This document shows positions 37,464 to 45,066 of a stretch of DNA of 64,000 bases, one piece after another. The stretch lies in NCBI RefSeq assembly GCF_900104575.1, contig NZ_LT629731.1, positions 2,615,805 to 2,679,804 of the forward strand, read 5' to 3'. This stretch comes from Bacillus tuaregi. Its GTDB lineage: Bacteria; Bacillota; Bacilli; Bacillales; Cytobacillaceae. Position 1 is the stretch's first letter; each line of letters starts with the position of its first letter. Under the pieces are notes generated by a model that was not told the DNA's origin, did no database searches, and saw only the letters and a list, made by a program, of their open reading frames with translations. Position numbers and translations under genes: made by a program.

Positions 37464-38720
37464 ATGAGTTCAAAAAAGAAAGAATCAAAACAAATTGCAC
37501 TGTATTCTCTCATTATTATGGGAATTGGTTTTATCGCTACCATTCCTTTTCAAGGGACCTTTTGGGTGGATTTATTACAAGGTGGGTTCGAGGCCGGCCT
37601 TGTCGGGGGCTTAGCTGATTGGTTTGCCGTAACAGCCCTATTTCGTCATCCGCTTGGCATACCGATACCACATACGGCACTCCTGCCGAATAATCGCAAT
37701 CGAATTACCCAAGCACTTGTCCGGACAATCAAAAGGGATTGGCTTTCGAAGGAAAGTATCCAGGAAAAGGTTCAAGAGGTTCCCTTTACAGAAAAGCTTA
37801 TTCCGATCCTAAACAAACAGGTACGAACTGAAATCACGCGAAAGGCAATGATTAACCTTATACAACAAGCAATTAAGTCTATTGACATCGAGAAATTAAC
37901 ACCTGTTGTCAAAAAACAAATCATCTCGGTACTTTCTACTATCGAAGTCAAGAAAATACTTCAATACATTAGTACATTATTGCTAAATGAACAATTCGAT
38001 AAGAAAGCATTAGATTATCTACTGCAAAAAGCGGAAGTATGGTTAAATCAACCACAAACCAAATATAAATTAGGAAATATTTCAATGAATGTCTTGAACA
38101 ATGTTGAAGTTGATGGTTTTCTTCAGTTTGCTGTTAAATCTCTCCAAAGCATTCTTAACGAAGAAAAACTAGGTAGTATCATAAAAAATGTTTTAATAAG
38201 CGGGATTAACAGCTTAAAGCATGAAGAAGACCCTAATCGTGAAGCCTTAATCCAGTACATTCAAAAAGAAATACAAGCAATAAACGATAACCATAAGCTA
38301 ATTGTGCTCCTTGAAAACTGGCGTAAAGATGCCCTAGAGAAATGGAAGCCTGACAATAAGATAACCGAAGTACTTTCTAGTTTGAAGGAAAAGACATTGG
38401 AATTTATTGTGGAGGACTCTTTTTTCGATTCCTATCTAGTACCGATTATCAGCCAAGTATTAGACTATCTTAAAGTTAATCAATCTCAAATTGATCAATG
38501 GATACAAAACCAAATCACTCTTTTTGTAGAAAAAAATCACTCAAAGATTGGCCACCTTGTTCAAGAGAATTTAGAGAAGCTATCCAATGATGAACTGATT
38601 GATATGGTAGAAAATAATTTAGGGAAAGATTTGCAATGGATTCGTGTCAACGGGGCAGTATGCGGATTTTTTATTGGATTGATTTTGACTGGAATCCATG
38701 CCTTATTAAGATTAATTTAA
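37464..38720 (+). CDS. DUF445 membrane-anchored protein
   Basis: The 418-aa protein carries the DUF445 signature near its N-terminus (GGFEAGLVGGLADWFAVTALFRHPLGIPIPHTALLP, broken here only by family variants). There is one N-terminal membrane helix (LIIMGIGFIATIPF) and one at the C-terminus (GAVCGFFIGLILTGIHALLRL). The long middle section is amphipathic and helical (IQEKVQEVPFTEKLIPIL and following). The function is unknown; the family includes B. subtilis YheB-like proteins. It is divergent from fruR and has its own terminator. Confidence 0.85.
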   Translation: MSSKKKESKQIALYSLIIMGIGFIATIPFQGTFWVDLLQGGFEAGLVGGLADWFAVTALFRHPLGIPIPHTALLPNNRNRITQALVRTIKRDWLSKESIQEKVQEVPFTEKLIPILNKQVRTEITRKAMINLIQQAIKSIDIEKLTPVVKKQIISVLSTIEVKKILQYISTLLLNEQFDKKALDYLLQKAEVWLNQPQTKYKLGNISMNVLNNVEVDGFLQFAVKSLQSILNEEKLGSIIKNVLISGINSLKHEEDPNREALIQYIQKEIQAINDNHKLIVLLENWRKDALEKWKPDNKITEVLSSLKEKTLEFIVEDSFFDSYLVPIISQVLDYLKVNQSQIDQWIQNQITLFVEKNHSKIGHLVQENLEKLSNDELIDMVENNLGKDLQWIRVNGAVCGFFIGLILTGIHALLRLI

Positions 38721-38792
38721 TCATAATTACAAATCCAAAAGTCCTTGAATTGTCATCCTATTAACTGAAAAGGAGAATAATTTTCGAATGTT

Positions 38793-38823
38793 AAATAGAC
38801 GAGATGACTCGTCTATTTTTTAT
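38793..38823 (+). terminator. Terminator of the DUF445 gene
   Basis: AATAGACGAG / CTCGTCTATT form a 10-bp stem followed by TTTTT. Confidence 0.8.
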
Positions 38824-38902
38824 GGTAAAATAGTTTAGGTTCAATGAGATTCTATCAACAACGATGACCAACTAACTAGTGAATGGAATTGGAGTGTTAC
38901 AG

Positions 38903-39724
38903 ATGTTTCGGACTGTATTTCGCATCATTTGTTTAGGAGCTTGCGCTTGTCTTTTTGCGTTTGCTTTTAATGTTTTTCTTCTTCCGCATCACCTATTATC
39001 TGGGGGGGTAGCCGGTATAGCTGCTCTTATTCACCATTTTGTGGATGTTAATTCGGGAATTATCTTATTTACAATGAATATACCATTATTTATATTAGGC
39101 TTAATTTATCTAGGTAAAAAATTTGTCCTTCATACCATCTACACCGTAACCGTTCTATCCTTAGCGCTCAAATTCATACCGATATACGCGATAAGTGAAG
39201 ATATCTTCTTATCATCTGTAATTGGAGGAGCATTATATGGATTGGCAGTCGGAATTATTATACGTTTGGGCAGTTCTACAGGCGGAACTGATATTATTAG
39301 CCTAACGGTTTCGAAACGAACGAATATGCAGGTTGGTTTTTTAAATATTTGCATGAACCTATTCGTTGTATTTAGTTCGGGGTTTGTTTTTGGCTGGGAT
39401 ATTACCTTATACACAATCATTGCGATTTATGTAGCCGGACGAGCAGTGGACATGGTCTATACGAATCAAAATAAACTAACGTTAACCATTGTAACCGATA
39501 AGGCAGAACAATTAACGGAGGAACTGTTAAAATTACACCCAAGAGGCATTACCATTTCTGAGGCAGAGGGAGCTTATACACACAGACCGAGGAAAATCTT
39601 AACAACGGTCATTACTAAATTTGAGTTAAATGAAACAAAGCATAAAATAAAAGAAATCGATGCTAACGCATTTGTAAATATCACACAGACCCTTGAAGTA
39701 CTGGGTAGATTTAGAAGAGATTGA
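38903..39724 (+). CDS. YitT family membrane protein (DUF161 + DUF2179)
   Basis: The 273-aa protein has five to six membrane helices with the family segments FAFAFNVFLLPHHLLSGGVAG, GGALYGLAVGIIIRLGSSTGGTDI and a C-terminal soluble DUF2179 domain (LTLTIVTDKAEQLTEELLKL to the end). I start at ATG 38903, which has TTGGAGTG 6 nt upstream, rather than at GTG 38879. The function is unknown. It is a single gene with its own terminator. Confidence 0.88.
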   Translation: MFRTVFRIICLGACACLFAFAFNVFLLPHHLLSGGVAGIAALIHHFVDVNSGIILFTMNIPLFILGLIYLGKKFVLHTIYTVTVLSLALKFIPIYAISEDIFLSSVIGGALYGLAVGIIIRLGSSTGGTDIISLTVSKRTNMQVGFLNICMNLFVVFSSGFVFGWDITLYTIIAIYVAGRAVDMVYTNQNKLTLTIVTDKAEQLTEELLKLHPRGITISEAEGAYTHRPRKILTTVITKFELNETKHKIKEIDANAFVNITQTLEVLGRFRRD

Positions 39725-39734
39725 TGACATGCAA

Positions 39735-39766
39735 AAGGGCCTCCAAGACACTTGGAGGTCCTTCTT
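39735..39766. terminator. Terminator between the YitT gene and hprK
   Basis: GGGCCTCCAAG / CTTGGAGGTCC form an 11-bp stem (one G-T pair) followed by TTCTT. Confidence 0.75.
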
Positions 39767-39803
39767 GAACAAATCGTCCTGCGGTTTTTCTTCGTCAATC
39801 GCT

Positions 39804-40751
39804 TCATGCTTCAGGTCCAACAGAAGTAATAGAACCTTCTTCCTTCATTTTCCCAATTCGTTCAGAAAATTCATTGATAGCCGTATAGCCTTGCTGCTGT
39901 AAACGCCAATTTTTGGCTGCAACCTCTATCAGCGCGGCAATATCCCGGCCCGGACGGACGGGTATCTCAATATGAGGGACAGGGACGTCCAAGTAATCAA
40001 TCATTTCATTACGGTGAACAATGGCGTCATAATATTTCTTTTCATCCCACGCTGATAGGAAAATATCTAACCGAATGGTTGTTTCATCCTGAAAGGAACC
40101 AGATCCATAGAGCCTTGGTACGTTAATCATACCGATGCCACGTAATGATAGAAAATCCCGATTTGTCTGATTATGGGTTCCAATTAAGGTTTCTGGGTCA
40201 ATACTTTTTAGTATCACTAAATCATCTGAAATTAAACGGTGTCCCTTTTCGATTAATGAAAGGGCTGTCTCACTTTTCCCAATTCCGCTTTCTCCTCTAA
40301 TTAATAAGCCTACCCCAAAAACATTCATACAAACAGCATGAATCCCGATACTTTTGGCTAATTCCTTTTCCAAATAATTATTTAAAGTGCTAATGACTCT
40401 TGTTGTTTTTTCCTTTGCTCGAAGTAGTGCTACACCTTCTTCGTTACAATGTTTAATCAAATAGTTAAGACCTTCCTGATTATGAGTAATAATCATACAT
40501 GGCGGTTGCTTTTTTATCACATTTCCGATTCTTTCGTCACGTTGTTCCTTTGTGAGTGAATGTAAATAGGTTATTTCTTGTCTACCCAATAGCTGGATTC
40601 TTTCCTTCGGAAAAAATCGAAAATAGCCAGTTAATTCAAGACCAGGACGATGGATATCATCATTATCAATGCTGCGTTCAAGACCCTGTTTTCCTGCGAG
40701 AATTTCTAAATTCAGCTTATCTGCTAATTGTTGGATTGTAATCGTACTCAT
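39804..40751 (-). CDS. hprK: HPr kinase/phosphorylase family protein
   Basis: The 315-aa protein has both HprK domains. The N-terminal half spans 1-130. The C-terminal kinase domain has His138, Walker A GESGIGKS (153-160), KGHRLISDDLVIL, the LRGIGMINV signature and VPVRPGRDIAALIEVAA. All catalytic elements of bifunctional HPr Ser kinase/phosphorylase are present. The usual hprK neighbours (lgt and others) are absent: it stands alone between YitT and a MinD-like gene. It may be a second, divergent copy; the window cannot decide this. Confidence 0.82.
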   Translation of the reverse strand: MSTITIQQLADKLNLEILAGKQGLERSIDNDDIHRPGLELTGYFRFFPKERIQLLGRQEITYLHSLTKEQRDERIGNVIKKQPPCMIITHNQEGLNYLIKHCNEEGVALLRAKEKTTRVISTLNNYLEKELAKSIGIHAVCMNVFGVGLLIRGESGIGKSETALSLIEKGHRLISDDLVILKSIDPETLIGTHNQTNRDFLSLRGIGMINVPRLYGSGSFQDETTIRLDIFLSAWDEKKYYDAIVHRNEMIDYLDVPVPHIEIPVRPGRDIAALIEVAAKNWRLQQQGYTAINEFSERIGKMKEEGSITSVGPEA

Positions 40752-40837
40752 ATATTACTCCCACTATCGTTTTTCTTACTTTGTGGTATTTTGACGTTCT
40801 TAATCCATTATCACATGACGTAAATAATTCCAAAGCA

Positions 40838-41644
40838 TCATATTTTCAGCTTCGAAATGACATATATTTCATTATGAAACTTTTCGAATAGTTCATTATA
40901 GGAGGAGTTTATTAGAAGTGGAAATAAGGTTTCGACAGCTTCGTAATAGGGCTGCCCCAAAGCCACTCTAAGAATAACAAAGCGTTGAAAAAGAAAGGCC
41001 TTTTCAAAATCTATTCCTAATTCATATAAACCGCTATGCAACTCTTCTTGGGGAATTTGGAGAATTTGCTTTAAGATTTTTTTATTTTTTTCAATGAATT
41101 TAACCTCAACGAAATGAGTGACATAATCTGTATAAATCATTTGACCAATCTCATTGGATTCTTTCTTTGTATAATGAAAACCAATCACACGATTTTCCTT
41201 TTTTTCACTAAGAATAAACGTTTTATTCCCCTGTAAATGAGTGATAAAATTCTTGACTCGCTTATCAAATAACTTATTAAATTCAATAATTTGATGCAGC
41301 TTGACAGCAAAATCTGTATGCTCTTCTCCTACCACAAATAATCTGTCTACAATGGGCAAAAGGTTTAGAACTCCTTCAGAAAGCTGGCTCGATGCATCAT
41401 AAATAATAATGTTATACGCCTTCTTCATTTTCTTGATTTTTTGTTTTTGCTGCGCTAGGTTTAACGAAGAAAATTCATGAACAAGCTCATCTGAGATTTC
41501 TTCCATTTCTAGCGAACCATAGGATATAAATGCAACGTCTAAATTAGTATTTTCCTTTAACCAATGATAGATAGACAACGATAATTCCGTAACACCTGAT
41601 TTTGCCTTTGGGGAATAGAAACCAATCATATACATTTTACTCAC
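40838..41644 (-). CDS. Degenerate MinD/ParA-like protein, function unknown
   Basis: The 268-aa protein starts MYMIGFYSPKAKSGVTELSL, which aligns with a deviant Walker A but lacks the GKT core. It keeps a Walker B-like strand (YNIIIYDASSQLSEGVLNLLP) and a following strand LFVVGEEHTDFAV, typical of the SIMIBI fold. The C-terminal 120 residues (KENRVIGFHYTKKESNEIGQ and on) match nothing I know. It is likely a pseudo-ATPase. It is located between hprK and repeat copy 3. Confidence 0.65.
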   Translation of the reverse strand: MSKMYMIGFYSPKAKSGVTELSLSIYHWLKENTNLDVAFISYGSLEMEEISDELVHEFSSLNLAQQKQKIKKMKKAYNIIIYDASSQLSEGVLNLLPIVDRLFVVGEEHTDFAVKLHQIIEFNKLFDKRVKNFITHLQGNKTFILSEKKENRVIGFHYTKKESNEIGQMIYTDYVTHFVEVKFIEKNKKILKQILQIPQEELHSGLYELGIDFEKAFLFQRFVILRVALGQPYYEAVETLFPLLINSSYNELFEKFHNEIYVISKLKI

Positions 41645-41712
41645 CTGCCTTTTATTACTAGGTTATGTAAAAGATATCTGATTGTTTGGACAACCCCCTA
41701 TCACTATTAGAA

Positions 41713-41903
41713 TCAAATTCGCCAGTCGAATTTGCGTCCGGATTTTTATCGAGCTCGCTCGATAAACTACCTTTAAAAACCGCAAGACTCGCCGGAGACT
41801 TAACTTCATTCAGCAGGGGTTTGTACCCCCACTGAATCGAAGGACCATTTGCATTCATCCCCCATATATAGAAGTGGAGGACTTCTGCTGAATGAAGTTA
41901 AAG
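41713..41903 (+). repeat. Structured intergenic repeat, copy 3
   Basis: Full-length copy in the same orientation as the others. It sits between the divergent-facing MinD-like gene and the csoR-type gene, 20 nt from the terminator hairpin of the latter. An antisense 66-aa ORF over it (41658-41858) is a by-product. Confidence 0.85.
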
Positions 41904-41922
41904 GCATGAGAAAATGCTAGAA

Positions 41923-41962
41923 ACGCCCTAAACGAGAAAATATTCTTTCTCGTTTAGGGCGT
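41923..41962 (-). terminator. Terminator of the CstR-like gene
   Basis: ACGCCCTAAACGAGAAA / TTTCTCGTTTAGGGCGT form a perfect 17-bp stem with a 6-nt loop. Confidence 0.8.
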
Positions 41963-42006
41963 ATTAGATTAAAGGACAATTTATCGTTTATGATAAGTAG
42001 TTTTTG

Positions 42007-42267
42007 TTAACGACTTTTTATTAACAATTCCACTGCTTCCTTTACTAAATGCTCTGTTCCTTCACCTTTTTCGACATTTACACGAACACAATGCTCTAGA
42101 TTAGCACTAACAATAACACCCATTGTACGGTCAAGTGCATTGCGTGCTGCTGATAACTGAGTAACAATTTCTCGGCAATCCTTCCCCTGCTCCATCATAC
42201 CAAGTACACCTTTTATTTGGCCTTCAATTCGTCTTAAACGATTTTTTATACTTTTGTCGTATTCCAT
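42007..42267 (-). CDS. CsoR-family repressor, CstR-like (persulfide-sensing type)
   Basis: The 86-aa all-helical DUF156 protein has Cys31 (GKDCREIV) and Cys60 (NLEHC). The copper-ligand His four residues before the second Cys of CsoR is Asn56 here. C31/C60 without that His is the CstR pattern, which senses persulfides through Cys cross-linking. No sulfur-transferase gene is adjacent. It is controlled by a promoter with a built-in palindrome, so autoregulation is likely. Confidence 0.82.
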   Translation of the reverse strand: MEYDKSIKNRLRRIEGQIKGVLGMMEQGKDCREIVTQLSAARNALDRTMGVIVSANLEHCVRVNVEKGEGTEHLVKEAVELLIKSR

Positions 42268-42384
42268 ATTAATCCACCTTTCCTTTATATGGACAATTCA
42301 TCATACAGTTCATAAATGTGGGAAATCTTGTCATCTAAAAGACAGTTCTATAAATAATATAATAATATTACTTAAGTAAGTATT

Positions 42385-42413
42385 ATAATATACCTCAAGG
42401 GGTATAATGTCAA
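42385..42413 (-). promoter_or_regulatory. Promoter of the CstR-like gene with CsoR/CstR-type operator in the spacer
   Basis: Minus-strand TTGACA, 17-nt spacer, TATTAT. The spacer is almost filled by TATACCCCTTGAGGTATA (42389-42406 on the plus strand), a GC-centred palindrome of the CsoR/CstR operator type. Repressor binding would block polymerase directly. A second palindrome, TTACTTAAGTAA, lies at 42369-42380. Confidence 0.82.
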
Positions 42414-42435
42414 ATTGTTTACATTATAACAGACT

Positions 42436-42464
42436 AAAAGGATACTATTAAAAAGTATCCTTTT
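42436..42464. terminator. Hairpin with A/T flanks, possible terminator
   Basis: AAAAGGATACT / AGTATCCTTTT form a perfect 11-bp stem with a 7-nt loop. It is symmetrical, upstream of the CstR-like promoter, with no gene assigned to it. Confidence 0.5.
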
Positions 42465-42585
42465 CTCATCATAACTCTATTCATGATTCCAAGTCCAATA
42501 TAAAATGAAGCTAGTTTCTATACACCATTACATATAACTTTATATTGACTAGAACACAGCAGAAAAATCTATTGACTTTGTACGT

Positions 42586-42619
42586 AAAAAAGGAGAGCAC
42601 TTATGACCCGCACTTCTCC
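42586..42619 (-). terminator. Terminator of the thioredoxin-like gene
   Basis: Minus-strand GGAGAaGTGC / GTGCTCTCC followed by TTTTTT, 14 nt after the stop. Confidence 0.75.
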
Positions 42620-42632
42620 AACTGCTACAAGA

Positions 42633-42947
42633 TTATAGTTGGCCTAAAAATTCTCTTACTTGATCCGGTGTTTTGGCGTTTGCGCTATGTAAATGGGCAA
42701 GCTTTTCACCGTTTTTAAAGACTAATAATGAAGGAATTCCCATTACCTGCTGTTCATCTGCTATTTCTGGAAATTCATCACGGTCAATCATAAACCATTG
42801 CTTATCTTGCTGTTCAGCTATGATTTCATCAATAAACATTCCTAACCGCTTACAGTCTGGACACCAAGTGGTCGTAAAAATCCCAATTGATAATGCCTCT
42901 TGATTTATTAGTTCTCTGTATTCCTGCTCATTATTCAATTGCTTCAT
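42633..42947 (-). CDS. Thioredoxin-like protein (YtpP-like)
   Basis: The 104-aa thioredoxin fold has the redox motif TTWCPDCKRL near residue 30 and cis-Pro in GIPSLLVF. The WCPDC motif and C-terminal KTPDQVREFL resemble B. subtilis YtpP. ATG 42947 follows GGAGG. It is probably a cytosolic thiol oxidoreductase with a small-molecule or low-throughput partner, now unknown. It is monocistronic. Confidence 0.85.
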   Translation of the reverse strand: MKQLNNEQEYRELINQEALSIGIFTTTWCPDCKRLGMFIDEIIAEQQDKQWFMIDRDEFPEIADEQQVMGIPSLLVFKNGEKLAHLHSANAKTPDQVREFLGQL

Positions 42948-43113
42948 CCTTAACATCCTCCAAATTCAACTTGTAGCGACAGCCGACAATGGCTAGTCGA
43001 AAGATCATCTACCTGAAAGAGTTTATCACATCCAACTCTAAAAGAGAAAAAAATTGAATTCTACTCTATGTTGGTTCATATATTCGAGCATACGGCAATA
43101 CATCAATAGAAAT

Positions 43114-43146
43114 AAGGCTTCCACCTTTGACAGCGAAAGCCTTTAT
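43114..43146 (-). terminator. Terminator of hmp
   Basis: Minus-strand AAGGCTT / AAGCCTT around a 16-nt loop, followed by ATTTC, just after the hmp stop. Confidence 0.5.
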
Positions 43147-43149
43147 TCA

Positions 43150-44382
43150 TTATACAGTTACCGACTCTTCCTCAAGAGTACCGGCTGGACCAAAGAATTC
43201 AAAATGGATATTTTCTGCAGGCACCCCCCAGACTCTGAGGCTTTGATACATCATCTTCATAAACGGAACCGGTCCACAGAAATAAAAATCTGCTTGATTA
43301 GATGGTAAAATGGTTTGCAACCAGCTTGCGTCAATCAATCCTTGCTTATCAAAGTTCTTTTCAGTCAAATCCTGTTGTGTTGGCTCTGAATAAGCAACAA
43401 ACCCTTCTGCATTTTCAGCTTCATTTATTACTTTTGCTACTTCGTCTTTTAATGCATGTACTTGGCTATTCAATGCACCATGAATAAAGGTTACTTTTCT
43501 TTCAGGCTGTTGTTCAACAATTGTTTTTAACATACTTACCATCGGTGTTAATCCAACTCCACCACTTATTAATACAACCGGCGTATCTTTCGCTTCAAGG
43601 GTAAATTCACCTGCTGGTACACTTAGCTGTATTATGTCGCCTTCCTGAACTGATTTATGTAGATAATTGGATACGACTCCGTCAGGATTTTCACCTCTGC
43701 CTTCTTCTCTTTTGACAGAGATACGGTAGTAATCCTTTCCAGGGGCATCAGATAAACTATAATGTCTAAGACTAGTATAGTTTGCTCCTTCTGGAAGCAC
43801 CTTCACCGTAATATATTGACCCGCTTTATAGGATGCAATTTCCTTTCCATCTTCTGGCTTTAAATAAAAAGAAGTAATGACATCACTTTCTTTTACCTTT
43901 TTCTCGACTGTAAAATTCCGAAAGCCTGCCCAACCACCAGTCTGTTCCTTTGCCTCTTTATACATGTCAGCTTCAATGCCAATAAAGGCATCTGCAATGA
44001 CTCCATAAGCCTCAGCCCAGGCCTGAATAATTTCTTCTGTAGCCGCATCTCCTAGTACATCCTTTATCGCAGCCAATAGGTTTTCACCAACGATTGGATA
44101 GTGCTCTGGTTTTATTTCAAGTGCCCTATGCTTAGTGGCGATTTGCTTAACAACTGGGATAATAGCTGCTAAATTATCAATATTAGCAGCGGCTGCATAA
44201 ACAGTATTTGCTAAGGCGGTTTGCTGACGTCCTTGCTTTTGATTGGCATGATTAAAAATATTTAATAGCTCTGGGTGGTTTGTAAACATTCTTTCATAGA
44301 AACGCGTTGTGATTTCCTTACCATATTTTTCGAGTACCGGTACGGTGCTTTTTATTATTGCTATTGTTTCTTGACTTAACAT
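43150..44382 (-). CDS. hmp: Flavohemoglobin Hmp (nitric oxide dioxygenase)
   Basis: The 410-aa protein has an N-terminal globin domain (1 to about 140; proximal His in IKPEHYPIVGE). An FAD domain follows (about 150-260; LRHYSLSDAPGKDYYRISVKRE), then an NAD domain (about 265-400; VLISGGVGLTPMVSML, FYFCGPVPFMK). It oxidises NO to nitrate with O2 and NAD(P)H. ATG 44382 has AAAGGTGG 8 nt upstream and is preferred to GTG 44394. It is divergent from nsrR across two NsrR boxes. Confidence 0.95.
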   Translation of the reverse strand: MLSQETIAIIKSTVPVLEKYGKEITTRFYERMFTNHPELLNIFNHANQKQGRQQTALANTVYAAAANIDNLAAIIPVVKQIATKHRALEIKPEHYPIVGENLLAAIKDVLGDAATEEIIQAWAEAYGVIADAFIGIEADMYKEAKEQTGGWAGFRNFTVEKKVKESDVITSFYLKPEDGKEIASYKAGQYITVKVLPEGANYTSLRHYSLSDAPGKDYYRISVKREEGRGENPDGVVSNYLHKSVQEGDIIQLSVPAGEFTLEAKDTPVVLISGGVGLTPMVSMLKTIVEQQPERKVTFIHGALNSQVHALKDEVAKVINEAENAEGFVAYSEPTQQDLTEKNFDKQGLIDASWLQTILPSNQADFYFCGPVPFMKMMYQSLRVWGVPAENIHFEFFGPAGTLEEESVTV

Positions 44383-44400
44383 AACCCCATCCACCTTTTA

Positions 44401-44471
44401 AAGATATATTTTATTTACATCTTTAATAATATTACAACAGTGATAAATAAGATATATTTTATTTACATCTT
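44401..44471. promoter_or_regulatory. Two NsrR operators between hmp and nsrR
   Basis: Two identical 23-bp sites, 44401-44423 and 44449-44471, start 48 bp apart. Each has arms AAGATATA and TACATCTT separated by 7 A/T nt. The AAGATRYA-N7-TRYATCTT form is the classic NsrR box. They flank the hmp core promoter region, so hmp is expected to be derepressed by NO. Confidence 0.88.
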
Positions 44472-44549
44472 TCAAAAAGTTGTCACAATTACATTTATTA
44501 TCCTTTGATGTTATAATAAGATAACTCAAAGCATAGAGGTGTCATTGAG

Positions 44550-44990
44550 ATGAGGTTAACCAATTATACAGATTATTCATTGCGTGTATTGATATATTTA
44601 GCATTAAAAACAGATTCTGAATTATGCACAATAAAAGAGATTGCCGAAACCTATCAAATTTCTAAAAATCATCTGATGAAAATTATTCACGAGTTAGGGA
44701 AGCTTGGGTATATTGAAACCATCCGTGGTCGCCACGGTGGGATTCGGTTAGCTAAAAGTCCAAGTGCCATTAATATCGGAGAAGTAGTAGCCAAGACCGA
44801 AGAGGATTTTCATATTGTTGATTGTTTTAATAAAGATCATAACTATTGTGTTATTACCCCATCCTGTAAATTAAAGCATGTCCTTGCAGAAGCACTACAG
44901 GCATTTATGAAGGTATTAAAGGATTATACGCTTGAGGATTTAATCCAAAATAATGATGATTTACAACAATTATTTGATCCTCCGATTTAA
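44550..44990 (+). CDS. nsrR: Rrf2-family NO-sensing repressor NsrR
   Basis: The 146-aa Rrf2 protein has an N-terminal winged helix (TDYSLRVLIYLAL, ISKNHLMKIIHELGKLGYI, RGRHGGIRLA) and three cluster cysteines, C92, C100 and C106 (DCFNKDHNYCVITPSC), the spacing of Bacillus NsrR. Nitrosylation of the Fe-S cluster lifts repression. Divergence from hmp confirms the assignment over IscR or CymR. Confidence 0.93.
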   Translation: MRLTNYTDYSLRVLIYLALKTDSELCTIKEIAETYQISKNHLMKIIHELGKLGYIETIRGRHGGIRLAKSPSAINIGEVVAKTEEDFHIVDCFNKDHNYCVITPSCKLKHVLAEALQAFMKVLKDYTLEDLIQNNDDLQQLFDPPI

Positions 44991-44998
44991 GAAACGAA

Positions 44999-45046
44999 GC
45001 TGTCCAAAAAGGTGTTTTTTATCTTACCTTTCAGACAGCCTCTTTT
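44999..45046. terminator. Terminator between nsrR and the prolyl 4-hydroxylase gene
   Basis: GCTGTC..AAAAGGT pairs with ACCTTT..GACAGC as an interrupted stem, followed by CTCTTTTC, between convergent genes. Confidence 0.65.
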
Positions 45047-45066
45047 CTATTTTCATCTGTTATTAC

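Noticed and set aside
38790-38840. 16-codon ORF (MLNRRDDSS...) with an AAGGAG-like site after the DUF445 gene
   Set aside because: It runs straight through the terminator stem, and the ribosome-site likeness is probably chance.
41658-41858. 66-aa minus-strand ORF over repeat copy 3, and a similar 71-aa plus-strand ORF over copy 4 (46045-46260)
   Set aside because: These are opposite-strand readings of the same structured non-coding repeat, with no ribosome sites and no frame conservation between copies.
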